The notes: generated by a model from the sequence alone, not told the origin. Numbered from the stretch's first letter, positions 6,811 to 14,823 are shown. The stretch is 34,535 bases of DNA from JBKPIY01 sp046730475 (GCA_046730475.1 JBKPIY010000079.1:1-34535); one strand, 5' to 3'. Numbers and translations: made by a program.

Positions 6811-8375
6811 CCGAGAGCGGGGCGCCCTCGAAGGTGACCGTCGAGCGCCCCCCCGGGCCGGGGGCGACTCCGTCGCCGATGCAGCGCGAGCGCGCCACGA
6901 CGATCTTCGAGCGCTCGGTGGAGGGCCGGCGCGCCGCCGCCCCGATGGAGGCCGATGTCCCGGAGCCCCCGCTCGAGGAGCTGATCCCGAATCGGCTCCT
7001 GCGCCAGCGCCCGGCCGAGCTTCCCGAGGTCTCCGAGCCGGAGATCGTCCGGCACTACAACCGGATCTCGCGGCGCAACTTCGACATCGACACCGGCTTC
7101 TACCCGCTCGGCTCGTGCACGATGAAGCACAACCCCCGCCTGAACGAGCGGGTGGCGGCGCTTCCCGGGCACGCGCGCCTGCACCCGGCCCAGGACCCGG
7201 GCCGGGCACAGGGCGCCCTCGAGCTGATGTGGCGCCTCCAGGTCGCGCTGGCTGAGATCTGCGGCCTTCCACACGTCAGCCTCCAGCCCTCGGCGGGCTC
7301 CCACGGCGAGCTCGCCGGCCTCCTCCTCACCCGCGCGTACCACGCCGACCGCGGCGAGCATCGCCCCAAGGTCCTCACCCCGGACACCGCCCATGGGACG
7401 AACCCAGCCACGGTGACGATGGCGGGCTACGAGGTGGTGAAGATCGCCACCGACGCGCGCGGCGGCGTCGACATCGACGACCTCCGCGCGAACGCGGGGG
7501 ACGAGACCGCTTGCCTGATGCTGACCAACCCCAACACCCTCGGCCTGTTCGACGAGAACATCGCGGAGATCGCGTCGATCGTGCACGGGGCGGGAGGGAC
7601 GCTCTACTACGACGGCGCCAACCTGAACGCGATCATGGGCCGCTCCCGGCCGGGGGACATGGGCTTCGACATCGTCCACGTCAATCTCCACAAGTCGTTC
7701 TCACAGCCCCACGGGGGCGGCGGACCCGGCGCAGGGCCGATCGCCGTCAGCGATCAGATCGAGCCCTTCCTGCCGCGGCCCCAGGTGGTGCGCCGGGAGG
7801 GCCAGAACGGCGGCGAGCCCCGCTTCGACCTCGACTTCGACCGCCCCAAGTCGATCGGCCGGCTGCGCGGCTTCCAGGGCAACTTCGGGGTGTTCGTCCG
7901 CTCCTACGCCTACATCGCGAGCCTCGGCGGCGACGGGCTCCAGGAGGCGTCCGAGGCGGCCGTCCTCAACGCCAACTACCTCCTCGCCCGCCTCCGCGCA
8001 GGGCGTCCCGGCAGGTACCTCCCGGTCGCCTTCGACCGGACTCCGATGCACGAGTTCGTCCTCTCCGGCGCCCCCGCCAAGCGCGAGCTCAAGGTGAGGA
8101 CCGTCGACGTCGCCAAGCGGCTGCTCGACTTCGGCTTCCATCCCCCGACGGTCTACTTCCCCCTCCTGGTCGACGAGGCCTTGATGGTCGAGCCGACCGA
8201 GACCGAGACCATGGAGACCCTCGACGGTTTCGCCGCCGCCGTCGACGAGCTCCTGGCCGAGGCCGAGGACGACCCGGCGATCGCCCGGAACGCCCCCTAC
8301 ACGACCCCCGTCCGCCGCCTCGACGAGGTGGCCGCCAACCGCAACCCGGTCATCCGCCAGCCCCCGGAGGACTAG
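6807..8375 (+). CDS. gcvPB: Glycine dehydrogenase (decarboxylating) subunit 2
   Basis: This is the C-terminal, PLP-binding half of the split P-protein. The 522-residue protein has FYPLGSCTMKHNPR, LQPSAGSHGELAGLL, DTAHGTNPATVTMAGY, LTNPNTLGLF, and the Schiff-base lysine motif NLHKSFSQPHGGGGPG near residue 296. The N-terminal 25-30 residues are proline-rich and not conserved. The GTG at 6807 overlaps the gcvPA stop. Its TAG stop shares CTAG with the stop of the opposing LigD-type polymerase gene, so the two genes overlap tail to tail by 4 bases and there is no room between them for a terminator. Confidence 0.96.
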   Translation: MTESGAPSKVTVERPPGPGATPSPMQRERATTIFERSVEGRRAAAPMEADVPEPPLEELIPNRLLRQRPAELPEVSEPEIVRHYNRISRRNFDIDTGFYPLGSCTMKHNPRLNERVAALPGHARLHPAQDPGRAQGALELMWRLQVALAEICGLPHVSLQPSAGSHGELAGLLLTRAYHADRGEHRPKVLTPDTAHGTNPATVTMAGYEVVKIATDARGGVDIDDLRANAGDETACLMLTNPNTLGLFDENIAEIASIVHGAGGTLYYDGANLNAIMGRSRPGDMGFDIVHVNLHKSFSQPHGGGGPGAGPIAVSDQIEPFLPRPQVVRREGQNGGEPRFDLDFDRPKSIGRLRGFQGNFGVFVRSYAYIASLGGDGLQEASEAAVLNANYLLARLRAGRPGRYLPVAFDRTPMHEFVLSGAPAKRELKVRTVDVAKRLLDFGFHPPTVYFPLLVDEALMVEPTETETMETLDGFAAAVDELLAEAEDDPAIARNAPYTTPVRRLDEVAANRNPVIRQPPED

Positions 8376-9277
8376 GATCCCGAGGCGGCGCCAAGCTCCG
8401 GCAGGGCCTGCCTGACCTTCAGGACCGGCTCGAACAGCTCGCCCTTCCGCTTCACCCGGCGGAGGACGTCGGCGGCCTCGAAGGCCAGTGAGTCGCGGTC
8501 CTCGCGCCGAAGGGCTCGCTCGACCTCCCCCCACTCGAGCGGGGTCGAGATCGTCGGCCGCTCCCGGGCCCGCAGCGAGTAGACGGCGACGGTGGTCTTG
8601 TGGCGGTGGTTCTGGCTCCAGTCGACCAGGACCTTGCCACGGCGGAGCTTCTTCGTCATCCGGGAGACGACCTCGTCGGGGTGCTGCTTCTCGAGCAGCT
8701 GGGCGACCGCCTGGGCGAACGGGCGGGTCTCGCCGTAGGAGGTCGGCCGGTTCAGGGGAACGTAGACCTGGATCCCCTTCGACCCCGAGGTCTTCGGAAA
8801 GCTCTCCAGCCCGAGCCCCTCGAACAGGTCGCGGAGGCGGATTGCGATCCGGCAGCAGTCGAGCACGTCCGCCGGCGCTCCCGGGTCGAGGTCGAAGGCG
8901 ACCACCGTCGGCCGCTCCATGTGATTCGCCCGGGAGAGCGAGGGGTGGATCTCGAGCGAGGCGAGCTGGGCGAGCCAGATCAGGGTGGAGACGTTCTCGC
9001 ACAGGCAGAAGCCGATCCGCCCCGCCCGGTCGGAGGCGACGGTGGCCGTCTTCACCCACCTCGGGCGGTGCTCGGGACAGCGCTTCTCGTAGAACGAGCC
9101 CGCGCCGACCCCGTTCGGGAACCGGTTCAGGGTGATCGGTCGGCCACGGAGGTGGGGGAGGATCGCATCCGCGATCCGCGCGTAGTAGTCGATCACCTCG
9201 GCCTTGGTGAAGCCGGTCTTCGGGTAGAGGACCTTGTCGAGGTTGGTGAGGCTCAGCCGGCGGTTGCCGACCGTGAC
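8372..9277 (-). CDS. LigD-type NHEJ polymerase/primase domain protein
   Basis: This is a stand-alone homologue of the archaeo-eukaryotic-primase-like polymerase domain of bacterial LigD, which fills gaps at double-strand ends during non-homologous end joining. Marks are NLDKVLYPKTGFTKAEVI, the catalytic FDLDPG (about residues 128-133 if started at 9277), SGSKGIQVYVPL and the late VLVDWSQNHRHKTT. The first conserved residues (VGNRRLSLTNLDKVLYP) lie upstream of the first standard start, GTG at 9196. Between the ku stop (9282) and that GTG there is no ATG, GTG or TTG in frame. The 5' end given here is the GTC codon where homologues usually begin; CTG at 9256 or CTG at 9295 (inside ku) are alternatives. 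It is the third gene of a minus-strand NHEJ operon. Confidence 0.88.
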   Translation of the reverse strand, partial: VTVGNRRLSLTNLDKVLYPKTGFTKAEVIDYYARIADAILPHLRGRPITLNRFPNGVGAGSFYEKRCPEHRPRWVKTATVASDRAGRIGFCLCENVSTLIWLAQLASLEIHPSLSRANHMERPTVVAFDLDPGAPADVLDCCRIAIRLRDLFEGLGLESFPKTSGSKGIQVYVPLNRPTSYGETRPFAQAVAQLLEKQHPDEVVSRMTKKLRRGKVLVDWSQNHRHKTTVAVYSLRARERPTISTPLEWGEVERALRREDRDSLAFEAADVLRRVKRKGELFEPVLKVRQALPELGAASGS

Positions 9278-9281
9278 TTCT

Positions 9282-10193
9282 CTACTTGCTGCCAGCCTTC
9301 GCCCTGGGCTTCGAGGTGGTCGACTTGCGGCGGGCGGTCGGCTTTCGCTTCGCCGGCGCCTTTCGCTTCGGCTCTGCGGCCCCGTCCGAGCCGTCGCCGG
9401 CGCTCTCTCCCCGGACCGCCGCGAGGCTCTGCTCGAGCGCCGCCATCAGATCCGGCGCCTTGGTCGGCTTCGGCTCCTCGCTCGGGGCCGACACGACCTC
9501 CTTGCCCGAGGCCTTCCGCTCGAGCAGCCCGAGCAGCTCCTCGCGGTACTCGTCGCGGTACTTGTCGGGCTCGAAATGGCTCGAGAGCGAGGAGATCAGC
9601 TGCCTCGCCATCTCCACCTCGCGCTTCTCGGGCTTCCTCGGCTTCTCCTCCAGCACCTCGCCGTCGAGGTCCTGGGGGGAGACGACCTCGTCGTGGAAGC
9701 GCATCGTCGCCAGGGTGAGCACGTCCCCCATCGGACGGATCGCGGCCAGGTGCTCCTTGTTGCGAAGGACGAAGCGGGCGATGGCGACCTTGCGCTCCTC
9801 GCGCATCGCCTCCACCAGGAGGGCGTAGGCGCGCTCCGCGCCCCTGTCCGGGCCGAGGTAATAGGGGTGCTCGAAGTAGATCGGGTCGATCTCCTCGAGG
9901 TCGACGAAGTCCTGGATCTCGATCGCGCGGGTCTTCTTCGGGTCGAGCTCGGCGAGCTCGTCGCGACTGAGGACCACGTACTGGTCCGGGGCGAACTCGT
10001 AGCCCTTCACGATCTTTTCGAACGGGACCTCCTTGCCGTCCGCCTCGGAGACCCGCTTGTGGCGGATCCTGGAGCCGTCGCCCTCGCGGAGCTCGCGGAA
10101 GCGAACGGTCTGCTTGGAGACCGCCGAGTACAGCTTCACCGGCACGTTCAGCAGCCCGAAGCTGATCGAGCCACTCCAGATCGCTCTAGCCAT
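9282..10193 (-). CDS. ku: Ku protein, NHEJ DNA end-binding
   Basis: Bacterial Ku is a homodimeric ring that threads onto double-strand ends and recruits LigD. The 303-residue protein begins ARAIWSGSISFGLLNVPVKLYSAV, the standard opening split here as ARAIWSGSISFGLL and NVPVKLYSAV, and has the beta-barrel core (KRVSEADGKEV, DFVDLEEIDPIYFEHPYYL) and a lysine-rich C-terminal tail after about residue 255 (KRKAPAKRKPTARRK), a DNA-binding extension known from many Ku proteins. I chose ATG 10193, not the farther upstream in-frame ATG at 10310, because the conserved N-terminus starts there and GGGTGG lies about 10 bases before it. The 133-base gap to the ligase gene holds no other gene. Confidence 0.95.
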   Translation of the reverse strand: MARAIWSGSISFGLLNVPVKLYSAVSKQTVRFRELREGDGSRIRHKRVSEADGKEVPFEKIVKGYEFAPDQYVVLSRDELAELDPKKTRAIEIQDFVDLEEIDPIYFEHPYYLGPDRGAERAYALLVEAMREERKVAIARFVLRNKEHLAAIRPMGDVLTLATMRFHDEVVSPQDLDGEVLEEKPRKPEKREVEMARQLISSLSSHFEPDKYRDEYREELLGLLERKASGKEVVSAPSEEPKPTKAPDLMAALEQSLAAVRGESAGDGSDGAAEPKRKAPAKRKPTARRKSTTSKPRAKAGSK

Positions 10194-10326
10194 GACTAGC
10201 TGACCACCCTTCGTCCGTCTACCCGGAGGGTACCTTTCGACACCGGCGGGCGGATACCCGCGAGCGGCGTTGCATTGGTCCTTACGACTGCTGCGGGGCC
10301 CGAAACTCATCGCTGCGACGGCCGCG

Positions 10327-11370
10327 TCAGCTCTCCCGGACGACGTCCCGCGGATCCTTGTCGTCGCGCATGCCCTTGAACGCCGGCTGGCGCAGGGTTC
10401 CCTCGTCGGTCCACTCGGTCCACGAGACCTCGCAGATCAGCTCGGGCTCGCAGAAGCGCGCCAGGCGTGCCTTCGGGCCCCGGGGGCCGCCGACGTCGAA
10501 GGGGCTCTCGGCGCGCTTGCGCTTGCCGAGCTCACGGGTGAGGAAGTCGAGGTCGGACTCCTTCAGCCCGGAGCCGACGCCGCCGGCGAGGACCAGGCGC
10601 TGCGGGCTCTCCTCGGTGGCCTCGTCGGGGCGCTTGTCCCAGTAGCCGACCAGCAGCGAGCCGACCTTGTTCGCCCGCCGGCCCTCCCCCGGGATCCAGC
10701 CGCCGATCACGAACTCCTGCCGCCGCCACACCCGGGCCTTGATCCACTCACCGGTCCGCTTCCCCGGGCGATAGGGGCTGTCGCAACGCTTGGCGACGAT
10801 CCCCTCGAGCCCCTGGCGTCGGGCCGCCTCTAGCAGCCGGGCGCCGCCCTCCGAGCGCGCCCGGGAAATGCGCCAGCGAGGCCCGTCGAGCTTCAGCGAC
10901 TGGAGCAGCTCTCGCCGCTCGCTGTAGGGAAGCTCGCGGGTCGAGTGACCGTCGAGGTGGAGGAGGTCGAAGATCACGTAGTCGACCGGCCGCGCCGCCG
11001 CCCGCTGGCGCACCGCCGCCGCCGAGGTCAGCCCCATCCGCGCTTGGAGAAGCTGGAACCGCGGCCTGCCGTGCTTGTCGAGCGCCACCACCTCGCCGTC
11101 GAGGATCGCGTCGTGGTCGGCGATCTGCTCGGCGAGCGGGGCCAGCTCGGGATAGCGGGCGGTGATCTCCTCGCCCCGCCTGCTGTACATCCGCCACCCG
11201 CCGTGCTCGGCGAGCCCGAGCGCCCGCACCCCGTCCCACTTGATCTCGTACGCCCACTGCCCGTCGTCGCTCTCGGGCAGCGGCGCCGGCTTCGCGAGCA
11301 TCGGCTTCAGCCCGCTCGGCAGCTTCTCCCTCGGGCCGAGGGTCCGGTCCTTGGGTCGGGCCTTTGCCAT
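10327..11370 (-). CDS. ATP-dependent DNA ligase, LigD/LigC type
   Basis: The 347-residue enzyme seals nicks with ATP. The adenylation motif EIKWDGVRA puts the AMP-accepting lysine at residue 44; further nucleotidyltransferase motifs are YSRRGEEITARYPE, ILDGEVVALD, DYVIFDLLHLDG, EGIVAKRCDSPY and GEWIKARVW, followed by a C-terminal OB-fold part (ICEVSWTEWT, LRQPAFKGMRDDKDP). It matches the ligase domain of LigD. It is transcribed first, then ku, then the polymerase, so the activities of one LigD polypeptide are spread over separate genes around ku. No phosphoesterase domain is present in the window. AACAAT lies 6 bases before the ATG and could be a -10 of a leaderless mRNA. Confidence 0.92.
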   Translation of the reverse strand: MAKARPKDRTLGPREKLPSGLKPMLAKPAPLPESDDGQWAYEIKWDGVRALGLAEHGGWRMYSRRGEEITARYPELAPLAEQIADHDAILDGEVVALDKHGRPRFQLLQARMGLTSAAAVRQRAAARPVDYVIFDLLHLDGHSTRELPYSERRELLQSLKLDGPRWRISRARSEGGARLLEAARRQGLEGIVAKRCDSPYRPGKRTGEWIKARVWRRQEFVIGGWIPGEGRRANKVGSLLVGYWDKRPDEATEESPQRLVLAGGVGSGLKESDLDFLTRELGKRKRAESPFDVGGPRGPKARLARFCEPELICEVSWTEWTDEGTLRQPAFKGMRDDKDPRDVVRES

Positions 11371-11436
11371 TCGACGATTGTTGTCGATGGGTTCAGTGAA
11401 TCGCCAGCAAGGCCCGATTCGCCCCCGGACGGATTC

Positions 11437-12630
11437 TCAGGGCGGGCAGCACCAGCCGCTGACCCGTGGGAACGGCGCCCGCCCGGTCCCGCCGGGGTCG
11501 AACTGGCGGGAGATGTTGGCGACGGCGCGGATCAAGCTCGGGTGGCGGACGTTGATGAAGAGCCACTCGTCGGCGTCCTTCCAGGCGACCAGCAACCAGC
11601 GGCCGTTCGGGGACCAGGCGACGTCGGTGAAGCGGCCCGGGCCGGCGAACAGGGGTCGCTCGCGGATGGTGGCCCCGCGGTGGATGCCCCCGATCACCAG
11701 CTGGCTGCGCAGTCCCGCCGATTCACCGGAGCGACGCACGAACGCGATCTTGGTCCCGCCCGGGCTGAACTGAAGGGCGCTGATCGCCGTGCCTGGCCGC
11801 TCCCTTGTTGCCGCTCCGCCATCCCCGCCCGTCGGGCGGCCGACGTGCAGGGCGGAGCCATAGTCGAGCGCCAGCCAATTCCCGTTGGCCGAAAACTGGA
11901 GCTCCCTGACGCTCGAGCGCGGGACCCGGAGCACCGGGCGACCGGAGTCGGCGCTCCTCACCCAGAGCGTCCCCTTGGCGTCGACGTAGGCCAGAATGTG
12001 CCGGTGGCCGGGCCTCCACTTCGGGGGAACGCGCGCGACGCGGGGGGCCACGAGGCGGTCGCCGGTGCCGTCACCGGCGACGGCGCGAAGCGAATGGCCG
12101 CTGAGATACGCGATTCGATAGCCGTCGGGCTGCTGCCAGTCGGGGAACGCGGCCCTGCCGGGCCGGGTCAGCGTCCAGCGGACGTCGCCGTCGGGCTCGA
12201 GGGCGACTAGCTGGCCGCCGTGGGTGGCGACGACGTAGAGGCCATTGGGGGACCAGGAGGCCTGCGTGTAGGACCCGAGCAGCCGCGCCGACCCGTCGCC
12301 GTTCACGACCCAGGGACCCTGCTTCGACTCGACCAGGATCCGGCCGGGAGCGGGAAGCGAGGTGAGGGCCGGCGCCGCCGGCTTGTGGCCGGGCCTGAGC
12401 GCATCATCGATCCAGTCGCGGATCTTCGCCCCGGCGGGGCTCAGGAGCAGGAGCAGCGCGAGCAGTGCCGCCGCCGCCAGCGCCGGTGCCAAACGCCACC
12501 TGCTCGCGGCCGGCGCCGGCCGGCGCTCGGCGTAGGCGCGACGGACGATCTCCCAGGTTCGAGCGACGGCCTCCCGTTCGCCCGGCACGGTCGCATCGCG
12601 GAGTCGCGCGCGAAGGCGCCGCTCGTTCAT
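11437..12630 (-). CDS. Membrane-anchored beta-propeller protein, putative anti-sigma partner
   Basis: The 397-residue protein has a basic cytoplasmic N-terminus of about 46 residues, one membrane segment at about 47-64 (LAPALAAAALLALLLLL) and a large extracytoplasmic part. That part contains about six repeats of the form (W/F)SPNG followed by a hydrophobic strand, for example SWSPNGLYVVA, QFSANGNWLALD, QFSPGGTKIAFV and AWSPNGRWLLVAW, as in WD40-like/TolB-type (PD40) propellers. It ends GWCCPP. Its ATG overlaps the stop of the ECF sigma gene (ATGA). From that coupling and the topology I infer an anti-sigma factor or sensor; I see no clear zinc HxxxCxxC anti-sigma motif, so the role is not proven. 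Confidence 0.7.
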   Translation of the reverse strand: MNERRLRARLRDATVPGEREAVARTWEIVRRAYAERRPAPAASRWRLAPALAAAALLALLLLLSPAGAKIRDWIDDALRPGHKPAAPALTSLPAPGRILVESKQGPWVVNGDGSARLLGSYTQASWSPNGLYVVATHGGQLVALEPDGDVRWTLTRPGRAAFPDWQQPDGYRIAYLSGHSLRAVAGDGTGDRLVAPRVARVPPKWRPGHRHILAYVDAKGTLWVRSADSGRPVLRVPRSSVRELQFSANGNWLALDYGSALHVGRPTGGDGGAATRERPGTAISALQFSPGGTKIAFVRRSGESAGLRSQLVIGGIHRGATIRERPLFAGPGRFTDVAWSPNGRWLLVAWKDADEWLFINVRHPSLIRAVANISRQFDPGGTGRAPFPRVSGWCCPP

Positions 12631-13175
12631 CTCGGCTCCTCCAGCTCGATCGCGAGGCGGTCGAGCGCCCTGCGCAGCCTCGAGTTGACGGTGCCCCGCG
12701 GCAGGTCGAGGGCCCTGGCGATCTCGCCGGGGGTGTACTCGAGCAGATAGCGCATCACGACCACCGCTCTCTGCTCATCCGGCAGGTCGCCGAGGGCCGC
12801 GATCGTCTCGTCTGACAGCTCCGAGCTCGGCTGGCGCTGGGCTGCGACCACGCGCTCGATCGCGTCGTCTCCGACCTCCCCCCGCAGCTTTCGGGCCCGG
12901 ACCGCGTCGATCGCCCGGTTGACGACGATGCGGTGAAACCAGGGCGCGAACGGCCTGCGCCGGTCGAAGCGGTCGAGGGTTCGCACTGCCGCCAGGAACG
13001 CCTCCTGGGCGATGTCCTCGGCAACGGCGGCGTCGCGCACGATCAGATAGGCGGCTCGATGGCCGCGCGGCCAGTGGGTCCGAAACAGACGTTCAAGGGC
13101 CTCGCCGTCGCCGCGCTGCGCCCGCCGAACCAAATGGAGATCCGCCTGGCGCTTCGGCGGCGGGGCATCTTCCAT
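12627..13175 (-). CDS. RNA polymerase ECF-type sigma factor
   Basis: This 182-residue protein has the two-domain ECF layout: sigma region 2 (DLHLVRRAQRGDGEALERLF, AEDIAQEAFLAAVRTLDRF, PWFHRIVVNRAIDAVR) and region 4 (LPDEQRAVVVMRYLLEYT, PGEIARALDLPRGTVNSRL), the latter a helix-turn-helix that reads -35 sequences. I chose ATG 13175 because GAGG lies 8 bases before it and the conserved part begins about 10 residues later; a GTG at 13232, with TATTAC 4 bases before it, would add 19 residues. It directly precedes and overlaps the propeller gene, the usual order sigma then regulator. The signal it responds to is unknown. Confidence 0.92.
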   Translation of the reverse strand: MEDAPPPKRQADLHLVRRAQRGDGEALERLFRTHWPRGHRAAYLIVRDAAVAEDIAQEAFLAAVRTLDRFDRRRPFAPWFHRIVVNRAIDAVRARKLRGEVGDDAIERVVAAQRQPSSELSDETIAALGDLPDEQRAVVVMRYLLEYTPGEIARALDLPRGTVNSRLRRALDRLAIELEEPR

Positions 13176-13301
13176 GGCGACAGCCTCGCGGCTGGCGGCG
13201 TACGCGGCAACCGTCGCGACCGCAGGGGACACACCCGTAATACGTACGCGGGCCCGGGTGAGGTCCGTTGAGGTTGCCGACCGGCCCGGGCCCTGCGCGG
13301 A

Positions 13302-13307
13302 GATAAT
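13302..13307 (+). promoter_or_regulatory. -10-like hexamer before fetA-like gene
   Basis: GATAAT (5/6 to TATAAT) lies 6 bases before the GTG at 13314, the exact distance for a leaderless transcript. The region 13176-13313 between the divergent sigma gene and this one is short, and both promoters must lie in it. Confidence 0.5.
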
Positions 13308-13313
13308 CGGCGG

Positions 13314-13994
13314 GTGCTGTTCGAGCTCCAGGCGGTCACCTACTCGCGGGGCGGCAGGGTCGTGCTCAGCGATGTCAGCGCGCGGCTCCCGGCCGGGGCG
13401 AGCTGTCTCGCGGGGCCGTCGGGGAGCGGGAAGTCGACGATCTTGAGGTTGCTGAACCGGCTCGCCGATCCGGACCAGGGCCGGGTGCTGTATGCGGGGG
13501 AGGACGTTCGCGAGCGCGATCCGCTCGCCCTTCGCCGCGAGGTCTGCCTGGTGCCGCAGCTGCCGGCGCTGATCGACGGGACCGTCGCCGACAACGTCGC
13601 CTTCGGGCCCAGGCTCGCCGGGCGCGAGCTGAACGGCTTCGACCCGGGGCGGGCGCTCGGGTTGGCCGGGCTCGATCCCGGCTTTGCCGAGCGGGATTCA
13701 GGTCGGCTCTCGGTGGGTGAGCAGCAGCGCGTGATGCTCGCCCGGGCGCTGGCGCTCGAGCCGCGGGTGCTGCTGCTCGACGAGCCGACCTCGGCGCTGG
13801 ACGAGGGGGCGCGGGACGCCGTCGAGGCAACCCTCCGCGATCTCCGGGCCCGGACCTCGATCTCGATCGTCCTCGTCACCCACGACTTCGAGCAGGCGCG
13901 GCGGCTGGCGGGGTACGTAGTCAGGATCGATGCCGGCAGGATGATCGCGCAGGGGCCGGTCGCCGCGACGCTGGCCCGGGAGCGGGCCGGGTGA
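13314..13994 (+). CDS. ABC transporter ATPase, FetA-like
   Basis: The 226-residue nucleotide-binding protein has Walker A GPSGSGKST (lysine at residue 40), Q-loop VCLVPQLPALIDGTVADN, signature LSVGEQQR (a variant of LSGGQ), Walker B LLLDEPTSALDE and the switch histidine in LVTHD. The VxQxPxLxxxTVxDN pattern resembles E. coli FetA (YbbL), and the next gene is a FetB/UPF0014 permease, so I infer a FetAB-like exporter; FetAB in E. coli is linked to iron export and oxidative-stress resistance. The substrate here is not shown by the sequence. GTG start with a -10-like element 6 bases upstream; GTGA overlap with the permease gene. Confidence 0.88.
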   Translation: MLFELQAVTYSRGGRVVLSDVSARLPAGASCLAGPSGSGKSTILRLLNRLADPDQGRVLYAGEDVRERDPLALRREVCLVPQLPALIDGTVADNVAFGPRLAGRELNGFDPGRALGLAGLDPGFAERDSGRLSVGEQQRVMLARALALEPRVLLLDEPTSALDEGARDAVEATLRDLRARTSISIVLVTHDFEQARRLAGYVVRIDAGRMIAQGPVAATLARERAG

Positions 13995-14767
13995 GCTCCT
14001 CGATCTCGGTCAGCCTCGGGGAGGTGGCGGCGGCGCTGGCCCTGGTGGCGCTCGCCGCAGCCGTCTCGTGGTGGCGGGGCGCCGGGCTCGAGGAGGACAT
14101 CGGGATCGCGGTGGTGCGCTCGCTGATCCAGCTGACCGCGATCGGGTACGTGATCAAGCTGATCTTCGACCAGGACCAGCTCGCGTTCGTGATCGTTCTG
14201 ATCTCGGTGATGGTCCTGTTCGGGGCGCTGCAGGCGCGCGCCCGGGCCAAGAGCGTCCCCGGCGCCTTCTGGCCGCTTTTGATCGCGCTCGCCCTCGCCG
14301 GCGCCCTCACCCTCGGCCTGGTGGTCGCGCTCGGGATCTTCAAGGCGACGCCGCGCTACCTGGTGCCGGTCGGGGGGATGGTGGTCGGCAACGCGATGAC
14401 CTCGGCGGCGGTGGCGCTGAACCGACTCGGCGACGACGTCCACGACTCCGCCCACCGGATCGAGGCGACCCTGGCGCTCGGCGCGACCTCCTCGGAGGCG
14501 GTGGCGCCGATCGCCCGCCGCAGCCTCCGCTCCGGGATGATCGCCCTGGTCGACTCGACCAAGACCACCGGGCTGATCTTCTTCCCGGGGACGATGGTGG
14601 GGATGCTCCTGGCGGGGGCGAATCCCACCGACGCCGTCCGCCTCCAGCTGATCCTTCTGTACGTCCTCCTCGGCGCCACCGCGATCGCCGCCCTGGTGGC
14701 GGTCACCTTGGCGCAACGGAACTTCTTCACCGCCGCCCACCAGCTCCGCGAGCCCCCCGAGCCGTAG
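13991..14767 (+). CDS. ABC transporter permease, FetB/UPF0014 family
   Basis: The 258-residue membrane protein has about seven hydrophobic segments and the UPF0014 family patterns RSLIQLTAIGYVIKLIF, VPVGGMVVGNAMTSAAVALN, EATLALGATSSEAVAP and STKTTGLIFFPGTMVGMLLAG. It is the partner of the ATPase just upstream, whose stop it overlaps by 4 bases (GTGA). The pair probably forms a metal (iron) exporter of the FetAB type; this function is taken from the E. coli homologue, not seen here. A CGCCC/GGGCG hairpin follows at 14773-14786. Confidence 0.88.
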   Translation: MSSSISVSLGEVAAALALVALAAAVSWWRGAGLEEDIGIAVVRSLIQLTAIGYVIKLIFDQDQLAFVIVLISVMVLFGALQARARAKSVPGAFWPLLIALALAGALTLGLVVALGIFKATPRYLVPVGGMVVGNAMTSAAVALNRLGDDVHDSAHRIEATLALGATSSEAVAPIARRSLRSGMIALVDSTKTTGLIFFPGTMVGMLLAGANPTDAVRLQLILLYVLLGATAIAALVAVTLAQRNFFTAAHQLREPPEP

Positions 14768-14772
14768 CCGCC

Positions 14773-14786
14773 CGCCCTAAAGGGCG
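14773..14786 (+). terminator. Small GC hairpin after fetB-like gene
   Basis: CGCCC (14773-14777) pairs with GGGCG (14782-14786) around TAAA. It lies directly after the stop at 14767 and before the next promoter. There is no T-run, so terminator function is only possible. Confidence 0.3.
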
Positions 14787-14808
14787 CCTCGCGGGTTGAC
14801 CGCTTCTC

Positions 14809-14814
14809 TACGAT
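14809..14814 (+). promoter_or_regulatory. -10-like hexamer before MFS gene
   Basis: TACGAT lies 9 bases before the ATG at 14824. The GGAGG that follows touches the ATG directly, too close to act as a Shine-Dalgarno sequence, which favours a leaderless start. Confidence 0.35.
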
Positions 14815-14823
14815 CGGTGGAGG

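Noticed and set aside
9278..9300. Programmed frameshift joining Ku and the polymerase
   Set aside because: There is no slippery heptamer at the ku stop and no evident stimulatory structure, so I keep it only as a possible explanation for the missing start codon.
8600..9718. 372-codon open frame on the plus strand opposite the polymerase and ku genes
   Set aside because: Composition is that of an antisense shadow and both genes on the other strand are clear; no start signal is present.
13233..13313. Classical ECF autoregulatory promoter (GAAC then CGTC)
   Set aside because: I could not find a convincing pair at the right spacing before the sigma gene.
14796..14814. TTGACC plus TACGAT as a full promoter before the MFS gene
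   Set aside because: The spacing is 7 bases, far from the 16-18 needed, so only the -10-like hexamer was kept.
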